A stretch of 43,343 nucleotides of DNA from SIG435 sp045530725 (GCA_045530725.1 JAZSCT010000018.1:1-43343), one strand, 5' to 3'. Positions 25,088 through 33,574 are shown, numbered from the stretch's first letter. The notes: generated by a model not told the origin, from the sequence alone. Numbers and translations: made by a program.

Positions 25088-26399
25088 AGTCGGTTTCAAT
25101 AAGACATTTAAAGATGTGCACAGATCCCGTTGTCGCTACATTGTTATGAAAGGTAGTGCAGGCAGCGGAAAAAGTGTAGATACGGCACAGATGTATATAT
25201 TGAGACTTCTTAAGGATAAGGGGAGAAATCTTCTTTGTGTGCGAAAGATTGAACAGTCAAACCGTAATTCTACTTTTGCGGAACTTGTTTCCGCTATTGA
25301 TAAACTTGGTGTCAGAAAATACTTTTCATATACCAGAAGCCCAATGAAGATAAGTTGTTCAAACGGTAATTCCATTATGTTTGCAGGTATGAATGATGAC
25401 AGACAAAGAGAAAAACTCAAATCTGTCACATTTGAATCAGGCAAACTTACCGATGTGTGGATAGAAGAGGCCACAGAACTTACAAAAGAGGATTTCGAAA
25501 TCATCGATGACAGACTGAGAGGTAAACTTCCCCGGGGAATTTTTTATCAGATAAAACTTACCTTCAATCCTGTCAGCGACAAACATTGGATAAAAAGGAT
25601 GTTTTTTGACATAAAGGACGACAACGTGTTTACTCACCATTCCACATACCGTGACAACAGATTTATTGATTCGGACTATTATATGCGTATGGAACGCAGA
25701 AAGTTAACCGACCCGGACGGGTACAGAGTCTATGGTCTTGGAGAATGGGGAGAAACAGAAGGGATCATATTTTCTAATTATACTGTAGAAAAACTGAACT
25801 ATGAATTGTCTGATTTTGACTGTATATCCATGGGACAGGATTTCGGATTTAATCATGCAAACTGTATTCTTCTTGTTGGAATGAAGGATGATGAACTTTT
25901 TGTACTTAAAGAACTTTATGTAAAGGAACTTGATTCTTCAGAAATCATAGAAATGAGCGAAGGCGAATTTCCGAAGGATATCTTGATGTACGCAGATTGT
26001 GCAGAGCCTGACAGAATCAGAATGTGGAGAAAAGCAGGCTACAGAGTGATTCCCAGCGACAAAAGCACCAGATACTTTAAGAGTTCTTCTGTACTTGATC
26101 AGATTGACTTTTTGAAACGTCACAGGATTCATATTGATGAATCCTGCAGAGGACTTATAAGTGAGATAGAGGTGTATCGTTGGGAATACGACTCTGTAAA
26201 AGGCGAATACACCGATATTCCTCAATCAGGATTTGATGATGCAATAGCGGCTTTAAGATATGCAATTCAGCCTATGAGAATTGCAGATTTCAGAAGAATG
26301 CAAGTTGAAAAAGAGGTATTTTGTGACAAAACTGTTCAGGCAGTAGAAAGAAGCAAAAAGGAAATATTAAAGAGAAATAAGAGGAGAAATATATGGTAA
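25077..26399 (+). CDS. terL: Phage terminase large subunit (PBSX/Terminase_3 type)
   Basis: DNA-packaging motor and nuclease. The ATPase domain has Walker A GSAGSGKS (residues 26-33) and Walker B VWIEEA (127-132). The C-terminal RNase H-like nuclease has the acidic motifs MGQDFGF (near 246), YADCAEPD (near 300) and SGFDDAIAALRY (near 390). At 440 residues it is full length with all key residues, so packaging should be functional. The PBSX-type terminase family includes headful packagers, but the packaging mode is inferred only. Confidence 0.95.
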   Translation: MKIKVGFNKTFKDVHRSRCRYIVMKGSAGSGKSVDTAQMYILRLLKDKGRNLLCVRKIEQSNRNSTFAELVSAIDKLGVRKYFSYTRSPMKISCSNGNSIMFAGMNDDRQREKLKSVTFESGKLTDVWIEEATELTKEDFEIIDDRLRGKLPRGIFYQIKLTFNPVSDKHWIKRMFFDIKDDNVFTHHSTYRDNRFIDSDYYMRMERRKLTDPDGYRVYGLGEWGETEGIIFSNYTVEKLNYELSDFDCISMGQDFGFNHANCILLVGMKDDELFVLKELYVKELDSSEIIEMSEGEFPKDILMYADCAEPDRIRMWRKAGYRVIPSDKSTRYFKSSSVLDQIDFLKRHRIHIDESCRGLISEIEVYRWEYDSVKGEYTDIPQSGFDDAIAALRYAIQPMRIADFRRMQVEKEVFCDKTVQAVERSKKEILKRNKRRNIW

Positions 26400-26662
26400 A
26401 CAATAAGCCTTTAAGAATCAAAATAGCCAAGCACGTATGCAAATTGTGCGGAAAAAGAGACAAAGGCACAGTTCTTAGTGTCTCAAGAGAAAGAGAACAC
26501 AGAAATTCAATACTTATATGCGACAGTTGTATTGATGAACTCAAACAAAAGGCAGATGAGATTTTTTCAGAAAAGAACATCTGTGAAAAATGTGGTAAAG
26601 AATTTGACTCCAGAAAAGGACTTCTCATTCATATGTCCAGATGTGGTAAGGACAAAGAATAA
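26393..26662 (+). CDS. Small zinc-finger protein after terL
   Basis: 89 residues with two cysteine sites: CKLCGK … CDSC (about residues 16-19 and 44-47), and a classical-looking CEKCGKEF…HMSRC finger (about 64-84). It overlaps the terL end by 7 bases and has its own GAGG site, so it is made with terL. A nucleic-acid-binding accessory to packaging, such as an HNH-like or anchoring factor, is possible, but no HNH catalytic motif is visible. Confidence 0.7.
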   Translation: MVNNKPLRIKIAKHVCKLCGKRDKGTVLSVSREREHRNSILICDSCIDELKQKADEIFSEKNICEKCGKEFDSRKGLLIHMSRCGKDKE

Positions 26663-26965
26663 GTGGAAGTATTCTTAAGAGAAAGACGGGGGAGATATTA
26701 TATTTTTCAAAAAGAACTCCTTCCTTACGAGAATGTGATTGTTGAACTTCCTCTTATTATGAGTAAATTTTTTCACTATGATATGGGATTTGCTGTGTCA
26801 AGTGATGATGTGGTTTTATATGTCACTTATTCTCTGAAACCCGATTCAGATGAAGCCATATGGGTAAAATTTCACAAAAGTATATCATACAAGGCGGCAA
26901 GAGCAATCAGGATAATAAATAAATGCGAAAAAAAGCAAAGTGTTTGTATCAGGATTGCCTTTTAG
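26663..26965 (+). CDS. Phage protein of unknown function, paralogue of the gene at 30221
   Basis: 100 residues, beta-rich, starting at GTG 26663 directly after the preceding stop, with AAGGA 10 bases upstream. It aligns by eye with the 99-residue protein at 30221-30520: both read 'YY.F.K.L…(V/Y)I(V/K).(L/I)P', then '(D)IGF..S.D..(V)L..T', then 'AIWVKF/ADWIEI' near residue 70. I do not recognise the family. Its small beta-rich nature would suit a head decoration or virion assembly protein. Confidence 0.65.
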   Translation: MEVFLRERRGRYYIFQKELLPYENVIVELPLIMSKFFHYDMGFAVSSDDVVLYVTYSLKPDSDEAIWVKFHKSISYKAARAIRIINKCEKKQSVCIRIAF

Positions 26966-26985
26966 TAAAAAAGAGGTGGTAAATC

Positions 26986-27252
26986 ATAATAGAAACTGAA
27001 ATTATACAAAAGACAGCATTAATTATAAGTTCATTGGGAATTATTGCAGGACTTTTCACCTCAATATACAGATGGTTTTTAAAGCAACAGAGACAGGATA
27101 TGGAAATCGAAAGAATCAAAAAAGAAAATGCCATTCTTTGTTTTGCTCTATCCGCATGTCTTGACGGGCTGATTCAACTCGGTGCAAACCATGGTGTACC
27201 TGTTGCCAAAGAAAAACTTGATAAGTATCTTAATGAAAAGGCACATCTGTAA
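26986..27252 (+). CDS. Small phage membrane protein of the lysis cassette, apparent ATA start
   Basis: The frame is open from a stop at 26980-26982. Its first ATG/GTG/TTG is a TTG at 27034, which would cut the membrane segment. AAGAGGTGG (26971-26979) points to the ATA at 26986. Starting there gives 88 residues: one transmembrane helix (about 6-26), then a coiled segment, then a conserved C-terminal half (ACLDGLIQLGANHGV…LDKYLNEKAHL) that I recognise from small proteins next to phage holins and amidases in Clostridia. A holin-accessory or spanin-like role is inferred. If ATA is not used, TTG 27034 gives a soluble 72-residue product. Confidence 0.65.
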   Translation: MIETEIIQKTALIISSLGIIAGLFTSIYRWFLKQQRQDMEIERIKKENAILCFALSACLDGLIQLGANHGVPVAKEKLDKYLNEKAHL

Positions 27253-27262
27253 AGGTGAATCA

Positions 27263-27976
27263 ATGAAAATAAACAAAAATATCACAACTGTTAATTTCAA
27301 AAAAGCACATAAGAGAAAAATAGAATTTGTTGTTTTGCATTATACCGCTGGCAAAAGCGACTATGATGGGGCTGCATATGATAATACAAGGTATTTTAAG
27401 GATACGTACCGTGGTGCATCAGCACATTACTTTGTGGATTGTTCAGATACCGTATGGCAATGTGTGGAAGATGAACATATTGCATGGCATGTGGGAGACA
27501 ACAACTTAAAGTCGCATCTTGCACCTTATAACAGAATTTGTACTAATTCAAATTCAATAGGAGTAGAGATGGTTTCGGGATACAAAAACGGAGTTTATTT
27601 TATCAGCGAAAAAACATTTAAGAATGCATCTGAACTTTGTGCTCATCTTCTTAAGAAATATTCTATCGGCGCAGACAAACTTATTTGTCATTTTGACGTG
27701 ACACATAAACTTTGTCCCATGCCGTTTATTTCGGGAAATGAAAAGAATGAACTCTGGAAAAAATTTGTAAGAGATGTGGAGGACAGAATGGAAGAAAACA
27801 TAAATGAAGTATTTAAGGATATCAAAGGTCATTGGGCAGAAAAATATATTGAGAAATTGTATGATTACGGCATTGTGTCAGGAGATGGATTGGGATCCTA
27901 TCGTCCCAATGATCCCGTAACAAGGGCGGAAGCGGCAAAAATGCTTTCAAATGCCTTGTTGATTCTTGGAAAATAA
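27263..27976 (+). CDS. Phage endolysin: N-acetylmuramoyl-L-alanine amidase with C-terminal SLH domain
   Basis: Cuts the bond between muramic acid and the stem peptide to release particles. The Amidase_2 fold (about residues 15-170) has zinc-ligand His in VVLHYTAG and in CHFDVTHKLCP, which also supplies the conserved Lys-Cys pair. After a short linker, residues about 183-237 form one S-layer-homology domain (VFKDIKGHWAEKYI…YRPNDPVTRAEAAKML). SLH domains bind pyruvylated secondary wall polymers and are host-type anchors; they are unusual on an endolysin. AAAGGTG precedes ATG 27263. The gene lies between terL and portal rather than at the end of the late operon. Confidence 0.92.
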   Translation: MKINKNITTVNFKKAHKRKIEFVVLHYTAGKSDYDGAAYDNTRYFKDTYRGASAHYFVDCSDTVWQCVEDEHIAWHVGDNNLKSHLAPYNRICTNSNSIGVEMVSGYKNGVYFISEKTFKNASELCAHLLKKYSIGADKLICHFDVTHKLCPMPFISGNEKNELWKKFVRDVEDRMEENINEVFKDIKGHWAEKYIEKLYDYGIVSGDGLGSYRPNDPVTRAEAAKMLSNALLILGK

Positions 27977-27993
27977 TACTAAGGAGAGTGCAT

Positions 27994-28257
27994 ATGAATA
28001 AAAAATTATCAAGACTTGAAAATCTTTTCAGCAGAAAGTTCATTATAAGTTTATCCTGCATTATCGGTGGTATATCTCTCATTAAGTCAGGAGCATTTTT
28101 GCCCGGGGTAAGTGCGATTATTACAGCCTGTGCAGGATATCTTGTGGCAGAAGGGCTTATCGATATAAAAAATATCGAAAAAATTACTGCATTATACCAG
28201 TCTCAGACTGCAAATACAACAGAAAATATCACAGATCTGAAAAATTTTGATCTTTGA
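27994..28257 (+). CDS. Holin-like small membrane protein
   Basis: 87 residues, start ATG 27994 with AAGGAG (27981-27986) upstream. A basic N-terminus is followed by two hydrophobic segments (about 16-31 and 36-54) separated by a glycine-containing turn. The ending 'YLVAEGLIDIKNI' is reminiscent of clostridial phage holins. It is next to the amidase, the standard pairing for membrane permeabilisation and wall cutting. The stop codon overlaps the portal start (TGATG). Confidence 0.72.
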   Translation: MNKKLSRLENLFSRKFIISLSCIIGGISLIKSGAFLPGVSAIITACAGYLVAEGLIDIKNIEKITALYQSQTANTTENITDLKNFDL

Positions 28258-30194
28258 TGGGGCGTCTTATGATTGGAGACAGATTAATTTACGAAATGAA
28301 AAAGTTGATTTCTAAGAAAGACAGAGAAGTTATAATGAATCACATCGCTGACAATTCAGAGGAAAAAATATATGCAGATGATCTGGTCCGTTATGTGAAG
28401 AAGGAACTTTCCAGACGAAAAACCGACAGGATGCCTGTTGAAAGACAATGGCTTTTAAATGCAAATTTTCTTGTAGGCAATCAGTATTGTGATATAGCAG
28501 ATTACAGAGTGGGTGAGATTGACAACGAGGCATATTCTCCCGATTGGATACAGAAGGAGTCATTCAACAGAATTTCGCCTCTTATCGAAGCGAGAATAGC
28601 AAACCTTAAGAAACTTAAGTTCAAAATGAATGCCATTCCCGCAACAGACGAAGATGATGATTTCTCAAAGGCGGAAATTACATCAAAGATAATTCGTTTT
28701 AAACAAAAGAATTCAAAATTTGATGAAAAAATTGCTTCCGCTCTTGTGTGGAATGAAATATGCGGCAATGCATTTTTGTTAAGTTGGTGGAATCCCGTAT
28801 CGGGAGAAGCGGTAGTAAAGGATAATGACAGATATTATTTCGAGGGCGATGTGGATTATAGTGTGATATCTCCTTATGAAGTGTATCCTGAAGATATGTT
28901 TTCGTCAGGAATCAGTTCTCAAAGAAGCATTATAATCGAACAAGTCAAATCAGTTGAAGAAATCTATGATTTGTATTCTGTAAAAGTCAGAGGAGAAAAA
29001 GTTGATTCACTTTGTCTTTCAATGTACAAAAACAATAATTTAAATTCCTTTTGTTCTGCGGTCACACATTGTATGAAAGAAAATTCCGCCAGGGTAATTA
29101 CATATTTTGAAGTTCCCTCAAAGAGATATCCCGAGGGCAGAATGATCATTATCTGTGCTGATAAACTTATACATTATTCTTCTTTGCCATATTCTTCAAT
29201 ACCGCTGGTTCAGTTTAAATGCAAAAATTCTGCAGGACAGTTTTTCTCAAAAAGCATTATTGAGGATCTTATTCCTTTGCAAAAAGCCTACAATTCCTGT
29301 GTAAACAGAATTCATGAGTATATAAAGAGGATTGCTATCGGCGAGTATTTTGTTGAAGAAGGTTCAATCGATATTGAAGAATACGAAGAAAACGGTCTTA
29401 AAGCAGGTGCTCTTCTTGTATATAAGGAAGGTAGCCAGGCACCTATAAGAGTGCCATCATCATCATTTCCCAATGAAGCATTAAGTGAAAGAATACAACT
29501 TCAGAAAGATATGGAGTATGTATCGGGCATTTCTCAACTTATGGTTGTGGGATCTGCTCCGTCTGGTGTAGTCAGCGGAACGGCAATGGAGACCCTGAGA
29601 GAAATAGACAATATCCGTCTGGCATCAACGGGAGATTATATCCGTGATGCAATTAAGGATATGGCTAAAATATGGCTATCCATATACAAAAGGTTTGCAA
29701 AAAATCCAAGAGTATTAAAAACCGTCGGCTCAAATAGTCTGTCTGATGTAATCGTATGGACAGGGGAGGATGTATCCTGCTATGATATTGAGTTTGCTGC
29801 ACAGAATGAACTGACTGAATCTTACGAAGCACAGAAACAAAAGTTTCTTCAGGGATACTCTATGGGGCTTTTCACAGACGAAAACGGAAAAATTCCTTTG
29901 AGAGTAAGGCGTCGCGCACAGGAGTTTTTAAATCTTGATTACGCAATAGATATTGTAGATACCCAGACCCTTCAGGAAGAGAGAGCAAAAAGAGAAAATG
30001 TACTTTTTGAAAGAAATGTTGTTCCGAAAATTGAGGAATATGACGATCACAGAATACATTATGAAGAGCATATGAGATTTGCACTTCAGACAAAATTTTA
30101 CCTTTATGAAAAGAAGAATCCTCATATGGCAGAGATTTTCAAAAATCACATCAAAGAACACAAAAGAATTATGGATGAAACAAAACACATATGA
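28257..30194 (+). CDS. Phage portal protein (large, P22-like)
   Basis: Forms the dodecameric ring through which DNA enters and leaves the head. 645 residues, within the size range of podovirus P22-type portals rather than the ~400-500 of siphovirus HK97-type ones. Landmarks: N-terminal 'W..N..F..GNQY', then 'ESFNRISPLIEARIANL' (about 97-113), the SSIPLVQFK…SIIEDLIPLQKAYN stem region (about 315-350), and the 'GVVSGTAMETLREIDNIRLA' crown/stem helix (about 440-459). A long charged C-terminal helix could form the barrel. Start ATG 28257 overlaps the holin stop. Family assignment rests on size and pattern. Confidence 0.85.
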   Translation: MGRLMIGDRLIYEMKKLISKKDREVIMNHIADNSEEKIYADDLVRYVKKELSRRKTDRMPVERQWLLNANFLVGNQYCDIADYRVGEIDNEAYSPDWIQKESFNRISPLIEARIANLKKLKFKMNAIPATDEDDDFSKAEITSKIIRFKQKNSKFDEKIASALVWNEICGNAFLLSWWNPVSGEAVVKDNDRYYFEGDVDYSVISPYEVYPEDMFSSGISSQRSIIIEQVKSVEEIYDLYSVKVRGEKVDSLCLSMYKNNNLNSFCSAVTHCMKENSARVITYFEVPSKRYPEGRMIIICADKLIHYSSLPYSSIPLVQFKCKNSAGQFFSKSIIEDLIPLQKAYNSCVNRIHEYIKRIAIGEYFVEEGSIDIEEYEENGLKAGALLVYKEGSQAPIRVPSSSFPNEALSERIQLQKDMEYVSGISQLMVVGSAPSGVVSGTAMETLREIDNIRLASTGDYIRDAIKDMAKIWLSIYKRFAKNPRVLKTVGSNSLSDVIVWTGEDVSCYDIEFAAQNELTESYEAQKQKFLQGYSMGLFTDENGKIPLRVRRRAQEFLNLDYAIDIVDTQTLQEERAKRENVLFERNVVPKIEEYDDHRIHYEEHMRFALQTKFYLYEKKNPHMAEIFKNHIKEHKRIMDETKHI

Positions 30195-30220
30195 ATTAAT
30201 ACCTGAAAGGAGTGATTTTT

Positions 30221-30520
30221 ATATACACCTTCAAAAGAATTAACAGAGGCTTTAACTATTATTTTGAAAAGGTATTGTCTTCAGGCGAAGAAATATATAT
30301 AAAAATTCCCGATGTTTCTTTTTCGAAGACAAAGATATCGGATATAGGATTTCAGTCTGATACGGGAATAGTACTGAGTGCTACTCTTTGCGAAGATATA
30401 GACTCGGCAGATTGGATTGAAATAAATGACGGCGACAACATTAACAAAACAGTAAATGTCATAAAAGCCAAGTCAACCGATGACAATCAGAGGCTTATCT
30501 TAAGAGTGATAATGTGTTAG
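30221..30520 (+). CDS. Phage protein of unknown function, paralogue of the gene at 26663; apparent ATA start
   Basis: 99 residues if started at ATA 30221, which lies 8 bases after AAAGGAG (30206-30212). The only upstream standard codon, GTG 30212, is inside that binding site, so ATA is the more natural choice. The protein is beta-rich and aligns with the 26663 product along most of its length (see there). It sits between the portal and the tail-like protein; a virion decoration or stabilising role is possible. The next gene's ribosome binding site lies across its stop. Confidence 0.65.
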   Translation: MYTFKRINRGFNYYFEKVLSSGEEIYIKIPDVSFSKTKISDIGFQSDTGIVLSATLCEDIDSADWIEINDGDNINKTVNVIKAKSTDDNQRLILRVIMC

Positions 30521-30528
30521 GAGGAAAT

Positions 30529-31341
30529 ATGAATTCAAATATAGTAAAATATGGGCTTTCATCTTCACAGACTGACAAATTAATGGATTTATTTTGTCCT
30601 ACAAAATTACATATTGGAACCGACATTTACGGCAAATGTGCCGGATTAAAGCAATACCTTAAAATTAACGGCAAAGATACAGAACCATTGACGGAAATTC
30701 AGATTAATGCAGATGGAAATAATTATATTTTGCCATATGTTTTATTTGGTTTTTCCAATTCAGCAGATGTTTCGTGCAGAGATTGTATTTACGTTGATAA
30801 CCAAAACAACAAAGTTTATCTGAAAATAAATGTGAATTGTGTTGATTTGAATGCAATTAAAAACTATATAAAAGTCAATAAAGTATATGATACTCATTCT
30901 ACGTTTCAGTTTCAGACCAACAGTTCTTTAATAAATGGTGTGAAGAAATATGGTGTTTCAAACCTGTACTCAGAACATTTTGTTACCCACAGACAATTAT
31001 CTACAGGAATATATGATTCAGGTATTGTAGGTGCAGGTAATTCAAATATCGTATATATAAAAATGAAAGCAGATGATGAAAATTATTTTTATCAGGGAGA
31101 GAGAATTACTGATATAACACGTTTCAGGGAATGGTTGAGTGATAAAAATATCAAAATCTACTTTGAGAGAGAAACACCAGTTATATCTGATATAACAGAT
31201 ACACACATCGGACAGAAACTTCTCAATCTTCAACCCGAAAAGGATTTTTCGTGGAGTATAAACGGTGCACTGGCTGAAATGAATGTTTATTGCAATATAG
31301 ATGATGTTATCGCTGAAATTATGGCAATGATATTGGAATAA
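30529..31341 (+). CDS. Phage structural or receptor-binding-like protein
   Basis: 270 residues starting at ATG 30529, 4 bases after AGGAGG. A segment near residues 205-225 (FREWLSDKNIKIYFERETPV) resembles the 'LANNPVTVYYELA.P' motif of minor tail/fibre proteins of Gram-positive phages; the rest is beta-rich with repeated short strands. Codon choice differs from its neighbours: Leu is often TTA or TTG here, whereas the capsid gene uses mostly CTT. That may indicate recent exchange. Placement between portal and scaffold is odd for a fibre, so it could equally be a head fibre or an inserted cargo gene. Confidence 0.55.
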   Translation: MNSNIVKYGLSSSQTDKLMDLFCPTKLHIGTDIYGKCAGLKQYLKINGKDTEPLTEIQINADGNNYILPYVLFGFSNSADVSCRDCIYVDNQNNKVYLKINVNCVDLNAIKNYIKVNKVYDTHSTFQFQTNSSLINGVKKYGVSNLYSEHFVTHRQLSTGIYDSGIVGAGNSNIVYIKMKADDENYFYQGERITDITRFREWLSDKNIKIYFERETPVISDITDTHIGQKLLNLQPEKDFSWSINGALAEMNVYCNIDDVIAEIMAMILE

Positions 31342-31354
31342 TGACGGAGGATAT

Positions 31355-31522
31355 ATGAACAAAAGAGCAGAAAGAATTATAAGTGCTTTTATAAAATGCG
31401 TAGCGGATGGAATGTTTTCTTTCAGTTATGCAGTTACATTAATTGAGGATCAGTCCAAATACGGATATCTTTCCGATGAGGACAAAGAGGTCTTTTATAA
31501 CGCCGCAGGCGAAGAAGAATAA
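31355..31522 (+). CDS. Small phage protein (55 aa)
   Basis: Begins at ATG 31355 with GGAGG 5 bases upstream and ends TAA 31520-31522. The peptide has a basic helix (NKRAERIISAFIKC), a middle 'FSFSYAVTLIED' stretch and an acidic tail (YLSDEDKEVFYNAAGEEE). Peptides of this type recur in clostridial prophages before the scaffold gene; function unknown. Confidence 0.65.
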   Translation: MNKRAERIISAFIKCVADGMFSFSYAVTLIEDQSKYGYLSDEDKEVFYNAAGEEE

Positions 31523-31574
31523 ATTAGTATTAATACAATCCCCTTATCCTAAAAATAACCAGGAGGAAACTATT

Positions 31575-32342
31575 TTGAAAAACAACTTGAAAAAAGAAGT
31601 AACAGACGAGAAACTTCAGCAGGAAGCAGTTATACCGACTGAAGAGGTTGAAAGCAACACACCATCGGAAGTCGAAATGAAAATTTTGTCTTTGGAAGAA
31701 AAAATAGGTGCTTATGAAGAAAAAATCAATCTTATCGTGTCATATCTTGAAAGCATCAATGAGACCAACAGAAATGATGTGATTGAAAGTGCTACAGAAG
31801 ACAAAGCACAGCAGGGCTCAGAGAAAAAAGAGTCTTTGGGAACAAGTGAAGAGATTCTTGCAAAAAATGTATATGAAATGGCACGAAAGGATCTTTACGA
31901 AGAATTGCTTCCCCTTGTGGAATGTGCAAAGAAGTACAAAAACAGAGAAGAAAGAGATAAGGTTATCAAGATGATGATTCTTACCGAAGAAATGGCAGAT
32001 GCTGCTGATAAAGCAGATGAAATGGATGAAGTTATTGAAAAATATCCTGCTTTGAAAAATTCAGATGATCTTATGGAAAAATATGTTACGGCATATGTAA
32101 TTCTCAAAGGAAGAGATGCCTGTCTTTTGAACAAAAAGAAAAGTGTGGAAGAACTTATGGAGATTTTTGATAATGATGAAGAATTCAGAAAAGCAGTATC
32201 TTTGAAAATACGTGAAGATCTTCAGAAACAGAATTCGGTTCCGAATATGAATTTCGAAGGCGGAATCACATCTTTGAATATCGAAGAAAAACCAAAGAAT
32301 ATGCAGGATGCAAAGAATGCAACATTCAGACTTTTTAAATAA
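31575..32342 (+). CDS. Capsid scaffolding protein
   Basis: 255 residues, highly charged (Glu/Lys), almost wholly helical, with a coiled coil at about 30-70 and no Trp. It lies directly before the major capsid gene with a 18-base gap. These are the standard traits of a scaffold that directs head assembly and leaves before packaging. The start is TTG 31575, 8 bases after AGGAGG (31561-31566); in-frame ORF upstream of it has no binding site and overlaps the 55-residue gene. Confidence 0.85.
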   Translation: MKNNLKKEVTDEKLQQEAVIPTEEVESNTPSEVEMKILSLEEKIGAYEEKINLIVSYLESINETNRNDVIESATEDKAQQGSEKKESLGTSEEILAKNVYEMARKDLYEELLPLVECAKKYKNREERDKVIKMMILTEEMADAADKADEMDEVIEKYPALKNSDDLMEKYVTAYVILKGRDACLLNKKKSVEELMEIFDNDEEFRKAVSLKIREDLQKQNSVPNMNFEGGITSLNIEEKPKNMQDAKNATFRLFK

Positions 32343-32360
32343 TTTAAGGAGAGATAATAT

Positions 32361-33536
32361 ATGCAGAATTTAATAAATTTTGAAAAAGCGTTAAAATACA
32401 ACTATTTGCCGGCATGGCAGAATCAACTTTCTACAGAGCCGTCGCCTTTTCTTGCAAGTATAAGAAAAGTACCTCTTACATCTTCAAAGATTAAGGCAAC
32501 AGCGCCATACGGTTTGTCAGGCGGATTCGGATTCGGAACAGAAGGCGGTCAGACTCCGAAATCAGGTGCAGTACCATTTGAAGGATTCGAAATCGACGCT
32601 AAAGATATGTATTGTAATATTGAAATTTCAAATAAGGCGGTTCATCTTACAGGTGATGCAGGTGCCATGGCAAATGCCCTTGATACAGAAGTGAATGCCG
32701 CTTATGAATCAGCAAAGTGGAATGTGGGAAGATCACTTTTCGGTGATGGTTCAGGTAAACTCACAGAGATTTCTGCTGCTGAAAATACAAATATTATTAC
32801 TGTATCAAACCATAAGCATTGCAAGGAAGGTCTCATTATTGATATATACGAGGCAGGATCTTCTGTTGCAAAGGTAAGTGCAAGAAGAATCTTAAGTGTG
32901 GAAAGAAACACAGACGGTACAGGAAAAATCAAAATCGACGGTACAGCAATCACATGTCAGAAAGGCTTTATTACAGTTCAGAATTCCTACGGTAAGGAAA
33001 TCACAGGTCTTGGTTCCATCTTTGATGATTCCATTACAAAAATCTATGGCGTAGAAAAGGCATCAAGCCCATATCTTAAACCGACTGTAATTGAATGTGA
33101 CGGAGACATTGATGACGGACTTATTACAAGTGCCCTGAGAAATGCTAAGCAGTACAAGAATTCAAATGTAAACCTTCTTATGTTTGGCGATAAAGCATTT
33201 GATGCATATCTTGAATACTTAAGAGTGAACAACATCAGAAACGAAAAGGGCGATTTGTCACTTAACGGAGGATTCAAGGCAATTAACTTTACATTCTCCA
33301 ACACAAATGTTGCCTGTGTGAACGAAAGTTTTGTTCCTGACAATGAAATCTGGGGCGTAGATACAAATGTTTTTGAGTTCCATTCTTTTGACTGGCAGTT
33401 TGCAGAACTTCAGGGCGGCGGAATCTTTAACCTTATGGAAGATTCATCAAGTTACAGAGCGCTGCTTTTCAATTACGGTGAACTTATCTGCAAGAACCCG
33501 GGTGGATGTATCAGACTCAAAAACTGCGCAGCGTAA
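32361..33536 (+). CDS. Major capsid protein
   Basis: 391 residues of HK97-fold type: an N-terminal arm (LINFEKALKYNYLPAWQNQL), a glycine-rich E-loop region (about 50-75), a spine-helix segment (ALDTEVNAAYESAKWNVGRSLF, positions about 107-128), a beta-rich insertion domain (about 135-215) and the A-domain with NLLMFGDKAFDAYLEYL (about 272-288). Position after the scaffold and abundance-type codon use (CTT, GGT, AAA) support the call. GGAGA precedes ATG 32361. A strong hairpin follows the stop (33552-33574). Confidence 0.9.
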   Translation: MQNLINFEKALKYNYLPAWQNQLSTEPSPFLASIRKVPLTSSKIKATAPYGLSGGFGFGTEGGQTPKSGAVPFEGFEIDAKDMYCNIEISNKAVHLTGDAGAMANALDTEVNAAYESAKWNVGRSLFGDGSGKLTEISAAENTNIITVSNHKHCKEGLIIDIYEAGSSVAKVSARRILSVERNTDGTGKIKIDGTAITCQKGFITVQNSYGKEITGLGSIFDDSITKIYGVEKASSPYLKPTVIECDGDIDDGLITSALRNAKQYKNSNVNLLMFGDKAFDAYLEYLRVNNIRNEKGDLSLNGGFKAINFTFSNTNVACVNESFVPDNEIWGVDTNVFEFHSFDWQFAELQGGGIFNLMEDSSSYRALLFNYGELICKNPGGCIRLKNCAA

Positions 33537-33551
33537 AATAAAGTTTATGAT

Positions 33552-33574
33552 AAAGGGAGGTTAATCCTCCCTTT
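33552..33574 (+). promoter_or_regulatory. Hairpin after the capsid gene
   Basis: A perfect 9-bp stem AAAGGGAGG/CCTCCCTTT has a TTAAT loop. It is followed by GTATAAAAAGG, not by a T-run, so it is a weak terminator at most. Its position suits a 3' stabiliser or attenuator that raises capsid yield relative to the genes downstream. One arm (CCTCCC) also resembles an anti-Shine-Dalgarno sequence. Confidence 0.6.

Noticed and set aside
30212..30214. GTG start for the gene at 30221
   Set aside because: The GTG is inside the AAAGGAGTG binding site itself, so initiation there would leave no spacing; ATA 30221 fits better.
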